Assembly (NCBI GenBank): GCA_963971405.1
Contig: OZ020487.1
Span: 26,273,371-26,337,370, forward strand
Direction of reading: 5' to 3'
Source of the DNA: Psococerastis gibbosa
Lineage: Eukaryota > Arthropoda > Insecta > Psocodea > Psocidae
Length of the DNA stretch: 64,000 bases
The first letter of the stretch is position 1. Each line of letters starts with the position of its first letter. Both the position numbers and the translations under genes were made by a program. Positions 24,301 to 36,521 of the stretch are shown piece after piece. The notes beneath the pieces are model-generated. The model made no database searches and was not told the DNA's origin. It worked only from the letters and a program-made list of their open reading frames with translations.

Positions 24301-25802
24301 AGGGTTCCGCAATGGAAACAAATACAGATAGTCCTGAAAGTATTTGTTTCCTTTGCGGGAACTATAGTAGAACAAGTTTAAACAAATCTGACTTCGTACT
24401 TAATTTTGTCAGGATCTATAAGAAGACTGGGCTTGGGTGGTACTTTGTATGGAAGTAGATTTATATTGATCCTGCAACCAATTAATCGACTAAGCCTACT
24501 TCCAATTGAAGCGTATAGAAGCCAAAGTGCACAAATGAGGTCAAACTTATTATGAGGTACCCTTTTCAATTATGCTCTGATTTTGAAATACATTCAGGAA
24601 CTAAGCAAGCCTCATAAATAGCCTCAAAAATAGAACAGCGTTTCAGAAAGGCCATAATATGGTGCAGTTATCTCAAAATCATAAAAAATTACAGTTATAA
24701 ACTTTGGCTTCTATATGGTTCAATTGAGAGTGCCTACTATACACCTACTGCCACTACATAACAACCAATAGCTTATGGAATTTACATGTATTACAATGTG
24801 TTTTATAAATTGTATAGTACAAGAGTGTATTTAAAGGTATTCACGGACAATCAAATTTGGTCTGGTGCATTCAATCCATGATCTCATTACCAATTAAAAT
24901 CGAAAGAAAAACATGTAAATCTTGACCAGATCCTGCTCATTCATGATTGGATCTATCAAGTAGAATCGTCCATGTGAGCACCTTACTGATTAGCCTGTGT
25001 CCCCTTTTTGCGTTCCTATTTATACCTTCGCATGTAAGTTAGCAAATATCGACGATCCAATGTTGCTAGTAGGCCGTTGAATAACTGCAGGTCTATATGA
25101 TATCCGCTTTTTGCACGGTACACTCACCCATCCACCCACCAAAATTCCAGAAACGGTTATTTTAACCAAAATGCAACGTTATAACATTAACGATCTTCCA
25201 TTGATATACAATATAACAGGGTTTCAAACCGCTGCAAACGGGCCCTTATACCAATTTGCCACAATATTCATCATCATTCAGCATCAAACGGTGGGTATGG
25301 CTACCGTTTTTCTGTGACAAGATCCACCCACATTTTACATTGATACCACATAATTTAGTTAACCAACCATTCCCATACGGTGCCACCTACTGGCAAAAGT
25401 GGGCCAACGATTTTGGTTACGTGAGTTAGTAGGTCGTATAAAGAAAGCTTTTTAAGTAAAGTGTTGACTTATATTTATATTATTTTGTAACTATAATTTG
25501 GAATTATGTGAATATGTTCTTTATGGGCGTCTCGTAACTAGCAATGTCGGCTTAATTGGCTTAAATATAAATAAAGTAACTTACTAGGTAGCTAGTCTAT
25601 AATTGCAACCCAGCTGTAAGTAATTTGAAGTAGGTATATATAAGATATGCGAATATATGCATTTAATAAGAGTTAAGTTAAGCCTACAAAAATGTAGCCT
25701 AAATTCTAACTTTACGTTCACTTGCTAATATACATAGTTGCAGAGCTTAAATGTCGAAGACTATTTATGTTAAGTTAATCATATTGATGTTATAAATATA
25801 CC
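21390..25802. other. Long AT-rich intergenic stretch, no gene seen
   Basis: About 4.4 kb downstream of the transporter gene. I found no coding frame with splice support, no RNA gene and no transposon with clear ends. Short open frames near 24013-24569 (minus) and 25111-25317 (plus) are low-complexity or lack any recognisable motif. Confidence 0.5.
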
Positions 25803-25810
25803 TGGGAGTC

Positions 25811-27947
25811 CAGGGCCGTGCCGTCCATTGAGGCAATGAGGCAGCCGCTTCAGGCGCCACGCTGCGGGGGGCGCCAAATTGGACAAAAATGTATCCTAAA
25901 TATACCTTCTAGATTTTCTTTTTATTGAAAACAAAAATTTTAAATATTGACATGAATGCAATATAAAAAAGAATAAAATTTAAAATAATTGTAAAACTCA
26001 GAACTAAACAAACTATTTCAAACTTTTTGGCGGCTTTTCAGTCGATACTCGATAGGTAAGTGTTTCTTGTTTACGCGTGTCGCGTGGTATCATGTTTGTT
26101 TACAAATGGCGCTTGGTTAATTTTTAAAGGCCCAAATTGGTGTTTTTTTATTTTCTTGCGAAAAATATCTTTGTGTTAAATTTAAATTTAGCTTCCTCCC
26201 CTAATACTCTGCCCTTCCCAATGCCCCAGTGACTGGTGAGTGCTTTCCGACCCCGTTGGGCTGACTTAAATACAAAGTACAAATCCTCTATACAGACGCC
26301 GTGGGTAGCTTTTGTGAACAATTACCTTACCTAGCTACATACTGTATAAAGTATAACTTATGGTAAGTAAATTTGAGCAGTAGGCTACATATAGTATATG
26401 TATTTATTTATGTATGTAGCTATGCTATTGCATATTTCAGTGAAGGAAGGGTAGCGCGTTTGCCTTGTACACTACAATAGCTAATTTATTTACTGTAAGT
26501 ATTTAGGCATTCATTGCCATGGTTGCCGGTTTCCATTGGCTAGTATCTGTACTGTATGTGTGGGTGTGCATGCACTATGCACGTAGAGCTAAAGCCTAAA
26601 CTAATGGATGGATTTTGATCAAACTTCACACATATATTAAGGGACACGAGCACAAAACAGAAGGATTGCAAATTTCACTGCCCCCAAAAATCAGGTTTTC
26701 AATTTTTTTTCCTAAAAAACGGCTCTAACGATTTTGATTAAATTTTAAGAGATGTTAGTCATAAAAATCAATAAAAATACCAAAGTCACTTCCTCCAGAA
26801 AATTTGTGTAATTCAGAAAATAATTTATTTCAGTGCAAGCATGTCAGAAAAACGTGGAAAATTGTCCGGATATCAGAACAAGCTAAAACGACAGAAGAGA
26901 GAAGAAGAAAATATAAAGTTGAGTAAAGCTATGAAGGCCTTCACCAGCAACAATAATTCAACCGAAGAATCGCCTGTGATATTGAATTGTCACGCATCCG
27001 AGCCGATAAATGATGATACACCATCGGGACCATCCAGTTCTAACGAAGTCTCTGAATTAAGTTCTGACCCAGCCTTATGGGGATTTTCAATTACTTCGGC
27101 AATTCGTCAAATATTGGTAGAAAGGGGCCCGCAACAAGTACGACAATTCCAATTTCCAGCCAACAGCTCAAAACGTAGATTTGTAGCATCAAATTATGAG
27201 ATGGTTTTGCAAAATGGCGAAGAGATATTGATGACGAAACTCTTGAAACTTTTTGTAAAGAACTTGGAAATATTTTAACAGCTGACAATGAATCTGATAT
27301 AAATGGAATTGATTTACAAGATGAGTTGCGTGATGTGGCCCGTTTATTGCCTAAATCCATGAAGCCTTTAGACACTCTCAATTATTTAGTGGAAAACGAG
27401 TTGGAACCGTTGTACGCCAACCTAATTGTGGCCTTACGAATACTCCTCACCCTGCCCGTATCTGTTGCGAGTGGGGAGAGGAGCTTTTCAAAACTGAAAA
27501 TAATTAAAAATTATTTAAGAAATTCTATTAGTCAACTGAAACTGTCCAACTTAGCTGTAATATCGATTGAGTCTGGCTTGGCCGCCACTCTCGACTATAC
27601 TGATTTGATTGACGAATTTGCCAAATTGAAAGTAAGGAAAGTAAAATTGAAGTAGCCTAATATTGTTAAAATGTACCATTATGCCAGTAATTACTTTCCA
27701 TTTTATGAGGAGTTTCATGAAGAACTAGGAAAATTCTTTTTTATAACTTCAATGCGTAATAAATAATAAATTTTTCTCGATGAAGATGGTTTTGTTTTTA
27801 TTTGGGAAATATATTATGTACCTATGGTGCTATACATATATTATATATAGGGCCTATACACTATATACGTATATATAATATATGCATACAAGAGGGCGCC
27901 ATTTTCGAACCTTGCTTCATGCTTGAAAAATCCACGGCACGGCACTG
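25811..27947 (+). mobile_element. hAT transposon, internally deleted, with 8-bp TSDs
   Basis: A 2137-bp element bounded by CAGGGCCGTGCCGTCC and, at the right, GGACGG-like complement CACGGCACGGCACTG, flanked by perfect 8-bp duplications TGGGAGTC at 25803-25810 and 27948-27955. Length of duplication and CA(G)...TG ends are diagnostic of the hAT superfamily. It carries the N- and C-terminal parts of a transposase (26841-27655). About 26600-26800 resembles the repeat at 63390-63600. The intact ends suggest it could be moved in trans. Confidence 0.95.
26841..27655 (+). pseudogene. hAT transposase remnant lacking the catalytic core
   Basis: The first frame (26841-27278) opens with MSEKRGKLSGYQNKLKRQKR and includes DPALWGFSI and RGPQQVRQFQFPANSSKRRF, the N-terminal TTF/zinc-finger-associated region of the ZMYM/hAT transposase group. 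The frame shifts near 27230. The second frame runs to the stop at 27653-27655 with NELEPLYANLIVALRILLTL and SVASGERSFSKLKIIKNYLR, the hAT C-terminal dimerisation domain. The DDE catalytic core, normally several hundred residues between these parts, is missing. The protein should be unable to cut DNA, although dimerisation and DNA-binding parts remain. Confidence 0.9.
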
Positions 27948-27955
27948 TGGGAGTC

Positions 27956-29538
27956 ATTGAAATAAAGGATGCTGTAGGTAGTTTCTTTTGTTTGGCCCGG
28001 TGGCAATTGTAGTGAGTCAAGTGTTTCCGTCGGTTGGAAAGTTTTAAAAAATTTATATCGGTTAAAAATTCTGATTGAAAGTCATGTTTTCATAGCATGC
28101 CGCTGCATCTAATAAAAAAAGATTGAACGTGACTGTTGCGTATCGAATGATTCAGTGCATATTTCGTCAAATCGATGGCCAAGACTAACGTGGGTCAATT
28201 TTACATTAAATAGATTGGCTTTTGAGTTGTCAATTTTTAGATTTAAATACTTAATTTAAGATTCGTACCTACTTGTCTTAAAATTGCTTTATTTTACAAA
28301 ATTGCCCATGGCTACTGGGAGGTAGGCTATATACAGTACATAGTGTACGTTTTGATAATTTGTTAAGTTATCTACATATTGTATCTCACTATCTATAAGA
28401 AAAGTATCTAACCACCTTACCTAGAATATGTTTGAAAACAAATAATATGTGTCAAATGCTATTCAGAAGCCTAATTCCACAATATACTTTATAAGGTTTC
28501 TCCACACTTGCATCTTACAATAGCAATCTGCGTTCGTTTTGTGTGGGCCTATCTTATATAGTTAAGAAAATCTTCGCACAGTTTAATTCTGCTATGTTCA
28601 AAAATAATATGATAAAACAAAACACATTTTAAGAACACAAAACATTCGCTGGCCATATTATATATAGTTGAACTGCAATGGGGAAGGAAACACTATTTTT
28701 GTGAGATGAAGAGCTTTAATTTACTACTACTTACCACTTAATTTAAATTGATTTTAAAAGGAGCAGACAATCAAACGGACGCGATGTTCACTACACAATT
28801 AAAGTCAAAAAGTTAAAGCCCAAAAGCCAATCTAGTCCAACCTAATGTGCGGTGAATCGTATGTTATAATTGACCCTACGGTATCATGATAATGAATATG
28901 ATCAATTGAAATGTTTTACTTTACGTAAATTACGTTACGCTTTGATGACTGTGATGTCCTGAATGAAAGGCCCAAATTAGATTTATTGATGCGACAATAA
29001 CGTTCGATGGATTCTCCGTAATTAAATTCATGGATGTACAACTTATTTGAGTTTGTTAATAATGAACGTCCTTGGTGTCACATCAACGCAAACAGAGACC
29101 GACTTCGCTGGTATATGTATAGTATGGACTGTGCGGTGGTAGCGCGCTTGTACAGTAATTGCGCGAGTCTCTACACACCAATAGAAGGTTCTTCAAGAAA
29201 GAAAAATTATGCAAATTGCGTAGAAAATTGGAAAATTTCAGAAAACTTCAAGACTATTTGTTTTCATTTTTTTTTCAATAATGTACTTAGGCTTATTGTG
29301 GTTTAGCTTTGTATGCCTTTGCTCCTTCAAAATACCACCAATGAGACTTTTCAAGTTATGACGTGACCACGGGAAAAAGGAAGTCATTTTATAATATATA
29401 GTCTAAAGAAATAAGTATCTAGGCTATACATAACTTATAATGCGTTTTAACTACAAATGGATATGCCAAAGCGCCACATATTAGCTTATTAAACCAGATT
29501 GCAGACGATTTATTCAAATTTGTATACAGAAGGTATAG
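27956..29538. other. AT-rich intergenic DNA, no gene seen
   Basis: No exon, RNA gene or repeat with clear ends recognised. Frames such as 29034-29306 lack splice sites and recognisable motifs. Confidence 0.5.
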
Positions 29539-29546
29539 ACTACAAC

Positions 29547-29830
29547 CAGAGGTGTAAAGTTTTAGAATGATGGTGGGGGCAAAACTAAGCAGACCGTATG
29601 ACGTCATCAGGCAGGATAAGGAAGAATTGAAAATATAAGAGCAAAATAGTAGGGTTTTACGCATTTTAATAGTAGTAAAGAAAAAAGGAATGCCTATACA
29701 TTCATATTGCTGCAAAGGGGATCATGAAGTATGAACCACGTCTTACAATGCTTGAGGAGCTGCATAAGGAGCTGGGAGGGGGGGGGGGGCAAGTTTGACC
29801 GTGCCCCCCCCCCCCAACTTTACGCCCCTG
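29547..29830. mobile_element. hAT-type MITE with 8-bp TSD
   Basis: 284 bp, ends CAGAGGTGTAAAGTTTTAG and AACTTTACGCCCCTG (complementary), flanked by ACTACAAC at 29539-29546 and 29831-29838. It contains a TGACGTCATCA motif, and long G and C runs (about 29777-29812) near the right end that could fold on each other. No coding capacity. Confidence 0.9.
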
Positions 29831-30524
29831 ACTACAACTCATTATGATATGGAAAATGGTAGGCGCATCAATCCAAAAGGCACATCACAATACGATATAT
29901 TAACTTAACCCATTTTAATATCCGTGCACCTCCAAAAGTTTCGGTCAAGTCAGCGCCAATGTAGCATTCACATATGGATTTCATTTGACACATTTTGCCT
30001 GTGATAGTATCAATAAAAATTTCCAAGCGGGCAAATTAACAAAACAAATGATAACGTTTAATTTGGAGGTCATTCAATTATTCAATCTGGAGTGACAAGC
30101 GCAATAACTTCTCCAGGTACCTGTTGATAACAACAACTGTCACCTTTACCTCAGTTCAGTGACACAGAAAGATAACGACAACATATACCTACACGGCCTG
30201 TCGTACCCGTATCGGCAAGCTGATACCTGTATATCTCCAGCATAGCTTAAACACCTCATTAAAATACAGCGCGCATTTTACACACATGGACTCAATATTC
30301 CAGATCGATAAGGTCAATTAGAAACACAAGCCTGGATCCTGACAGAGGCGGCTTAAATGACAGCGAGAGCCATATAGTGAACAAGGCCCCATGTGGGTCA
30401 GTTGCTTTTCTTTCCTCTTGTGTGACAAACTCGTGGTGGTACCTGCCCATGGTTGTTTTTCTGCGAGCATCTTGTTTTTAAGGTAAGAACTTTTAGAAAA
30501 AAATCTCTGTTGGTTCACAGTTGG

Positions 30525-30725
30525 CAAGGGCGGATTCAGCGAAAAATTTAAGGGGGGGGGGTCACAAGTTTTTTTGAAAGTTTAAAAGGTAATTTTTTTG
30601 TTGAAAATTTGAGTTTTATTCAATTTGTTTTTTGTTTTTTACTAGGTGTCTTATGAATTTACTCATTTAGAGGGAAGTCATGACCCCCCTGACACCCCCC
30701 CCCCCCCCCCGTGGATCCGCCATTG
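30525..30725. mobile_element. hAT-type MITE with 8-bp TSD
   Basis: 201 bp, ends CAAGGGCGGATTCA and TGGATCCGCCATTG (imperfect complements), flanked by ACAGTTGG at 30517-30524 and 30726-30733. A poly-G run follows the left end and a long poly-C run precedes the right end. No coding capacity. Confidence 0.9.
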
Positions 30726-30733
30726 ACAGTTGG

Positions 30734-33507
30734 GCCCTTTTCTTTACTATAACTTAACTATGCGATTATTAACAAATTAATTACTTTTAACTTATTAGTT
30801 ATTAGGTAGATCGATTTCTCGGCTTTACTTGGCAAACTGTGTGAGAAGTCTCATTGAGCTGCAGCTGCAATAGGGTACATGTACAAAGGTAGTGTGACTT
30901 GAGGAAAAATGAAATTAATTTTGCTAGTTGCTTCTTCTTTCTTTAAATGCCTCCTCTATCGAAAATTGGCGATCATCATGGCATTGATGTTATCATTGAG
31001 TTTCTCCGCCTTCAGGTCCAGTTTCCCAGGCTCAGTACATAATAGTGCCATGATAAGAAACGACTGCGTTTTTCGCTAATGCCAGTTTGCCCGTTGCAAA
31101 TGTCAAATGTGCCAATTTCAAATAAGAGTAGCGATTCCTTATCCATAACTTATTCGTTGGGTAGATTACACAATGGGCTGATTAGGCTGCAGCCTAGGGT
31201 GGAAGCTTCGAAACTCTCCAATGATTATATTTTATCCTATATGGGAACGTGATAGGTAATGTTCTTTGTTGGGATACATTATTTAAAAAAAGCTTTAAAA
31301 AAATTAAATTTTTACACTTATTTTTTAAAAAATCCCCGAGGGAGACCCCCCTGTTTGTGACTGCAGCGTCTCATAAAAATTTCAGTTCCGCCTTTGCCTA
31401 CAGCAACAGCAAGACTGAATTTGCCCATGTACGCTATTTCTGTTGACAGATGTTATGTATGGTATGTTTTGTATCAAATATCGCAACGTATAACTTCGGA
31501 AACTCTGTCAAAATGTTGAAATAAGTATAAAACGTAAGTTAATAAACAAAAATACAATGCAAATGAGGTTAAAATTATTTGAATTTTATTTCGGTTTCCA
31601 ACATTTTTGCTTGAGTTTTCCACGTGTATGTGAGTACCCCTGGTGCTTACAGTTCGAATCATTATATTAATGAGAAGATTCAGTATACATGGCTTTAATT
31701 GTATAGCTACAAATTTAGGTGGATCAACTAATGAGAAAAACTTTCCTTATAGAGTTATGTCGATATGTACCTACAAAGCACAATACATCAGTCATCTACA
31801 ATACCCTAAATAGTCACAAGAAAATTTGAGGGCTATCAATTACTGAACGTAGCCTTAATATTGGAACACTCCTATTCGGGCAGTCTTCACGCTTAATTAA
31901 TATTACAAGGGCATTACATCTAGTATTTGGTCTTCCATATGACATGTTGTGTATGAGGTATGAGGTGAATACAGTTTCAAGATCACAGAAGCTCGTACTA
32001 ATGTCTTGGCGGATAGAACAAAATAGGCTACAATACAGTATGAAGGCTAAATTATAATTAATTATCGAAATGTAGTAGTTAGTAGTTACCGAATTTCTTG
32101 ACACCTACAGTGTGTATCGTTCCTTGTAGCTCACCATAAATAGTCGTGGGATATGGCACATAGCTTTCAAACAGATCAAAGCAATTTGTTGCGTTAGTTG
32201 TAAACTATTAGAAAACCTGTGTCTCGAGATTCAGGAGCGGATTGGGCTTTCCAGGGTTCATCAACTTATTAGTTTCTTACAAATTATATGCCTATAATTC
32301 AGGACAACTTATCATACGAGCATACGTACATATGCACATGCATACAGTATACCGTAAGTATAATTAATTATTTATTACAAATTTCCTTCATTGAAGCAGG
32401 TTATTGAGATTGTAAAAAATTCGGTTATAGTTGGCCTACTCTGTTCTATGGAATGGAATACGTAGGCCTATAAAAAGTTAAGAGGTTGAACCAAGGGCAT
32501 CACAACGCCACCCTCAATTAAAGGATTCAGTCATGACGTCATACCTGTGTAATAGGCTACTTTATAATAGCTATTGCGTAATACCTAGTGAACGAATAGT
32601 TCAGTTCAGCAGCCCTATTGTAGCGATTTGGAATTAACGTGTATTCAATTGCTTTAAAGAAATGAGAGCGAATTGCATGGGAAATTCAAATAGATAAATA
32701 ATTAATTCTTGGCTTTTTGATGAGTTTTCAATTTTTTTTCTCCCTTAGGCACATTAATTAAAATTCTTATTATATTTCACAATTATTTTACCTGTACATA
32801 TTAATGTTTATTAGTATTTCATTCAATTATAAAACAATGCAACCATTCTTTTGTATTCAAATAATTTGAATTTCCCGCGCATATTTTAACACCGTCACGT
32901 GACACTTTACTAATGCGGTATTAAAAAATAAACCCCGGTATTATAGTGTATAGACCCCGGTGTTATGTTAATCCCATATCGCCGTAAGAGAGCTGCTGAT
33001 TTCTGAACTAAATTATTATAAATAGGTAATATAGCGAATCATGAATACATAAATGCTGTGATAGCATTTTCATGGATGAAAGCACAGAAAATCACTGTCA
33101 AAGTGAATTAAAGCTTTCGTAATAACGTAGTTTCTCGTTGAATTCCGGACACTGCGGACACCGTAAATTAAATTACACGTAACAGAGCGTCTCATTACTC
33201 CGACGTCCTGGATTTGCTGTAGCTGAATTTCCATTTCTCCCTCAATAGTCATCGTCTTAAAAAGTCCTTGATTTTGTTTACTCCATTAATTTATGTTTTA
33301 CTTAACCTAAATGGCACAAATACTAAATATTACGTAGACTTCTATAACATGCCATGCCTAAAGAGATTCTTATGCAAATATCAAAATTTCAAATTCTCAA
33401 AGGGCTTCAAAACAGGTAATTTTACCGGAAAGAAGGAAGCATGCATCCGTTTGAGCTTTTGTGTAGGCCTGTTCAATCAGCTTCCTGTTTTCTTAAGTAC
33501 TAGTAGA
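30734..33507. other. AT-rich intergenic DNA, no gene seen
   Basis: Nothing with splice support or domain similarity. A minus-strand frame at 31814-32104 is long for the base composition (96 codons) but matches no family I recognise and lacks clear splice signals. Confidence 0.45.
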
Positions 33508-34005
33508 CAGAGGCGTAAAGTTTTAGAATGATGGTGGGGGCAAAACTAAGTAGACCTTATGACGTCATCAGGCAGGATAAGGAAAAATTGAAAATATAGG
33601 AACAAAATAGTTGGGTTTAACGCATTTTAATAGTAGTAAAGAAAAAAGGAATGCCTACATTCATATTGCTGCAAAGGGGACTATGAAGTATGAACCACGT
33701 CTTACAATGCTTGAGGAGCTGCACAAGGAGCTGGGAGGGGGGGGGGGCAAGTTGGACCGTGCCCCCCCCAACTTTACGCCCCTGACTACAACTCATTATG
33801 ATATGGAAAATGGTATGCGCATCAATCCAAAAGGCACATCAAAATACGATATATTAACCTATTTTTAATAGTAGTAAAGAATAGATGAGATTTTACAAAG
33901 CTAAAAAATGAATGCCTATATTCATATTGCTGAAAAGGGGGCCATGAAGTATGAACCACATCTTACAATGCTCGAGGCTGGGGGGCGGGGGTGGAAGCGA
34001 CCATC
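33508..34005. mobile_element. hAT-type MITE copy plus a partial third copy
   Basis: 33508-33784 is a close copy of the element at 29547-29830, with the same ends and G/C runs. Similarity to the 29.5-kb locus continues past the right end for about 78 bases (33785-33862). A partial, more diverged repeat of the element's middle follows at about 33863-34005. No matching 8-bp duplication is seen on the left, so this looks like a duplicated segment, not a fresh insertion. Confidence 0.8.
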
Positions 34006-34996
34006 CCATCATTGAAAATACAAAATAAACTAAAGAAATATATCTAATGATTTGGATTTCTAGTAAAATTTTGAATGTTCAATGTAGACTATTCCAAAAT
34101 TTAGATTTAACAAACAAAATCATACTTCTATCTATCTGGTAGGGGAGGGGGCGAATTAAAAATTAGAAGCATGAATGCAAAAGCCGATTTGTCAAAAACA
34201 ATAATTTTGGGTGTTGATGGAGTCGTCGCATTGACTGCAAAAGTGTAATAAAAAGTCTAATATGATTCTTGTATTATTAAAAAATATCCTACTAATTAAT
34301 ATATTGTATTATATAAGCATTTAGATTTTAAACGTTTTTTGTCTCTCCTCCATTTACACTTTCAAGTGACAAATCGCCTTTTTCATTCATACTCTTCAAA
34401 TATATAGGCGTGAAGTTTTTACGCATTTATAACTACAATAGTATTTTAAGTTTTTAATTGTATTATATGTATTTATATATTTTCTTATTTAACTAATTCT
34501 ATTGGATTTTCGGGAAAACGGGATATTTTTGTGTCCCTCTGGGGAGACCGGGACTTTGTGGATGAACAATCCCTTTCAAAATGGAACGGTCGCCTTTTGA
34601 TAATGTCAAATGCAACTCCGTGGTGCTCAGAGAGCCTGATGGCATTCTTGCCACATGACAGCTGAAGGAACGCTTCAGGTGATTGAAAATTATGTTGGCC
34701 ACAAGGTACAAGTAAATGGGTGAACAGATTAATGATGTGTCAGTTTACAGCCCACAATACTACCTATACTACGCTACGTACCACACCTACGCAGTAGGCA
34801 AGACTTCAAGGGCCGCATATAGGTAATGTCTAGTTTAGGCTACCCGGTGCCCGCGGCATACAGACGTCCCCTAATGTCAGAGTTCGTAGGACAAAATTAA
34901 ATAGTCGTGTTATAAAAAGACTTTGCAGTAGCCGCGATTCTTCCCCCTTCCCAATGATTTCTTTCCTATTTATTGTTTTTGTGTCACTACATGTAG
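34006..34996. other. Intergenic DNA, no gene recognised
   Basis: Mostly AT-rich. A stretch at 34500-34720 has higher GC and open minus-strand frames (for example FLQLSCGKNAIRLSEHHG in one frame), possibly a fragment of a transposon protein; I cannot name it. Confidence 0.35.
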
Positions 34997-35218
34997 TGAG
35001 TCAGTAGAGTAGTGGTACAGACTCTGACTTTCATCCGAAAGGTTGTTGGCTCGAGTCTCATACTTGCTACATTTTCGGACCATGCTTCGGAGGGCATATA
35101 TGGCAGGTGGTCCCGGGTCTTCCCGTTGAGTGTTGAGTGCAATAAGAGAGGGTTTTATAGCCCTAACTCCGCTAGGTTGGCTTAGTAATAGCAAGAAAGT
35201 CAATATTTATTTTATTTA
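34997..35218 (+). mobile_element. tRNA-derived SINE, copy 3
   Basis: Full-length plus-strand copy: head GTGAGTCAGTAGAGTAGTGG, box B GGTTGTTGGCTCGAGTC, a body with GGTCCCGGG, the segment TTATAGCCCTAACTCCGCTA, and the 3' end GGTTGGCTTAGTAATAGC followed by a TATT-rich tail. Confidence 0.9.
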
Positions 35219-36103
35219 TGCACGAATAATGTACAACGTTTCCAGAGGATATTTGATGAGTTGTAACAATTACTGAAAGGTCGCAACCTTAAAGGCTGTT
35301 TACCACCATTACGGAAATACCAATTTTAATCAATTAATAATATCAATCAAATTAGAAATGATGGGGCGATGACTTCCAAATTTGGAGTAGCTTAAATGTG
35401 TATACAGTAGGTGGGCAGTATTGTAAATAAGTGCCACTGCTGTAAATACTAGTATGGTTCATGTATCGATCGAGGTTCAAAACTCGAACCAAACCCTAAT
35501 GGCTTCTGGGCATGTTGCAGACCACTACCTCTCACTTTGAATAGTGGTCAAGAAATGACTATTAAAATTAATCGGTATAGCCTAGGTACTCCTTTTTTAA
35601 GGGTATCAAGGCACATTTCACTCGGGCCCATAATTTTTTCACTATTATCATTACCTTAAACAATATTGAAATAGTATAATTTATTAAAGTGTTAGGTGAG
35701 TCAATAAATACAGTAAAGTACCTACAACTGCAAAGTGAAGTCACATTAACTTCCATTGAATTATAATATTTTTACGGTCACTTGCTGTGAATATTACTGT
35801 TCTGTGCATGTAAGCGATTTAATCTAATATGCTCATTTGAATAAGATGAGAGAAATTTTAGAAGTCAAGGTTGTGTCCTTGTTGCTGAGAAAGCAGACAA
35901 GCAATCTGGGAGACTGTCATCTTCCAGCGAATGGTTACACATGATAAACGGGAAAGTTGTCAGCAATCTCAGCATTGCTTATGTACCAAGTATCATAAAA
36001 CTTCCATGTTGTCATTAGATCATTTAATTTCTGTTACATTCATTCGGTAGATAGGTACTCCTGCGCTGACGAGGGCGCTGTAGGTAACAACCTTGCTGAA
36101 AGA

Positions 36104-36172
36104 TATGAAATGAAATGAAAAACGTGTTTATATTAGGCGAGCTTTAGCCCCGAAGGGCTACCCAACCAGCTA
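36104..36172 (-). mobile_element. LINE 3' tail fragment
   Basis: (ATGAA)n on the plus strand followed by TATTAGGCGAGCTTTAGCCC and CGAAGGGCTAC. The same sequence is at 46614-46690. Read on the minus strand it ends in (TTTCA)n, as other LINE tails here do. Confidence 0.75.
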
Positions 36173-36241
36173 ACCTAAAGGGTAGGTAAACAGAGGACAT
36201 GTCGCACAAAGAACATGTTTATATAATTACAAATACGTTTA

Positions 36242-36445
36242 CGGCCGGAGTTAGAGATGAACTTTCACCCGAAAGGTTGTTAGTTCGAGTCGAGTCCCAC
36301 GCTGGCTAAATTTTCTGGCCATGCTTCGGAGGGCATGTAAAGCAGGCGGTCCCGGGCCTTCCTAGTTGAGTGTAAGAGGGAGCTTTATAGCCCTAACTGC
36401 ACTAGGTTGGCTTAGTAATTGAAAAAATAAGTCCTTATTTTTAAT
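36242..36445 (+). mobile_element. tRNA-derived SINE, copy 4
   Basis: Plus-strand copy lacking most of box A. It has CACCCGAAAGGTTGTTAGTT, box B GTTCGAGTC (with a GAGTC duplication), GGTCCCGGGCC, and the 3' end GGTTGGCTTAGTAATTG. A 23-base A run occurs separately at 36499-36521. Confidence 0.85.
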
Positions 36446-36521
36446 GCAGTATAATTGGTGATGAAAAGCCGTGGTTGATACTTCCAACGTTTCTTTGTAA
36501 AAAAAAAAAAAAAAAAAAAAA

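Noticed and set aside
22450..25800. Additional genes downstream of the transporter
   Set aside because: No frame here has paired splice sites, a domain or a codon pattern distinct from the background.
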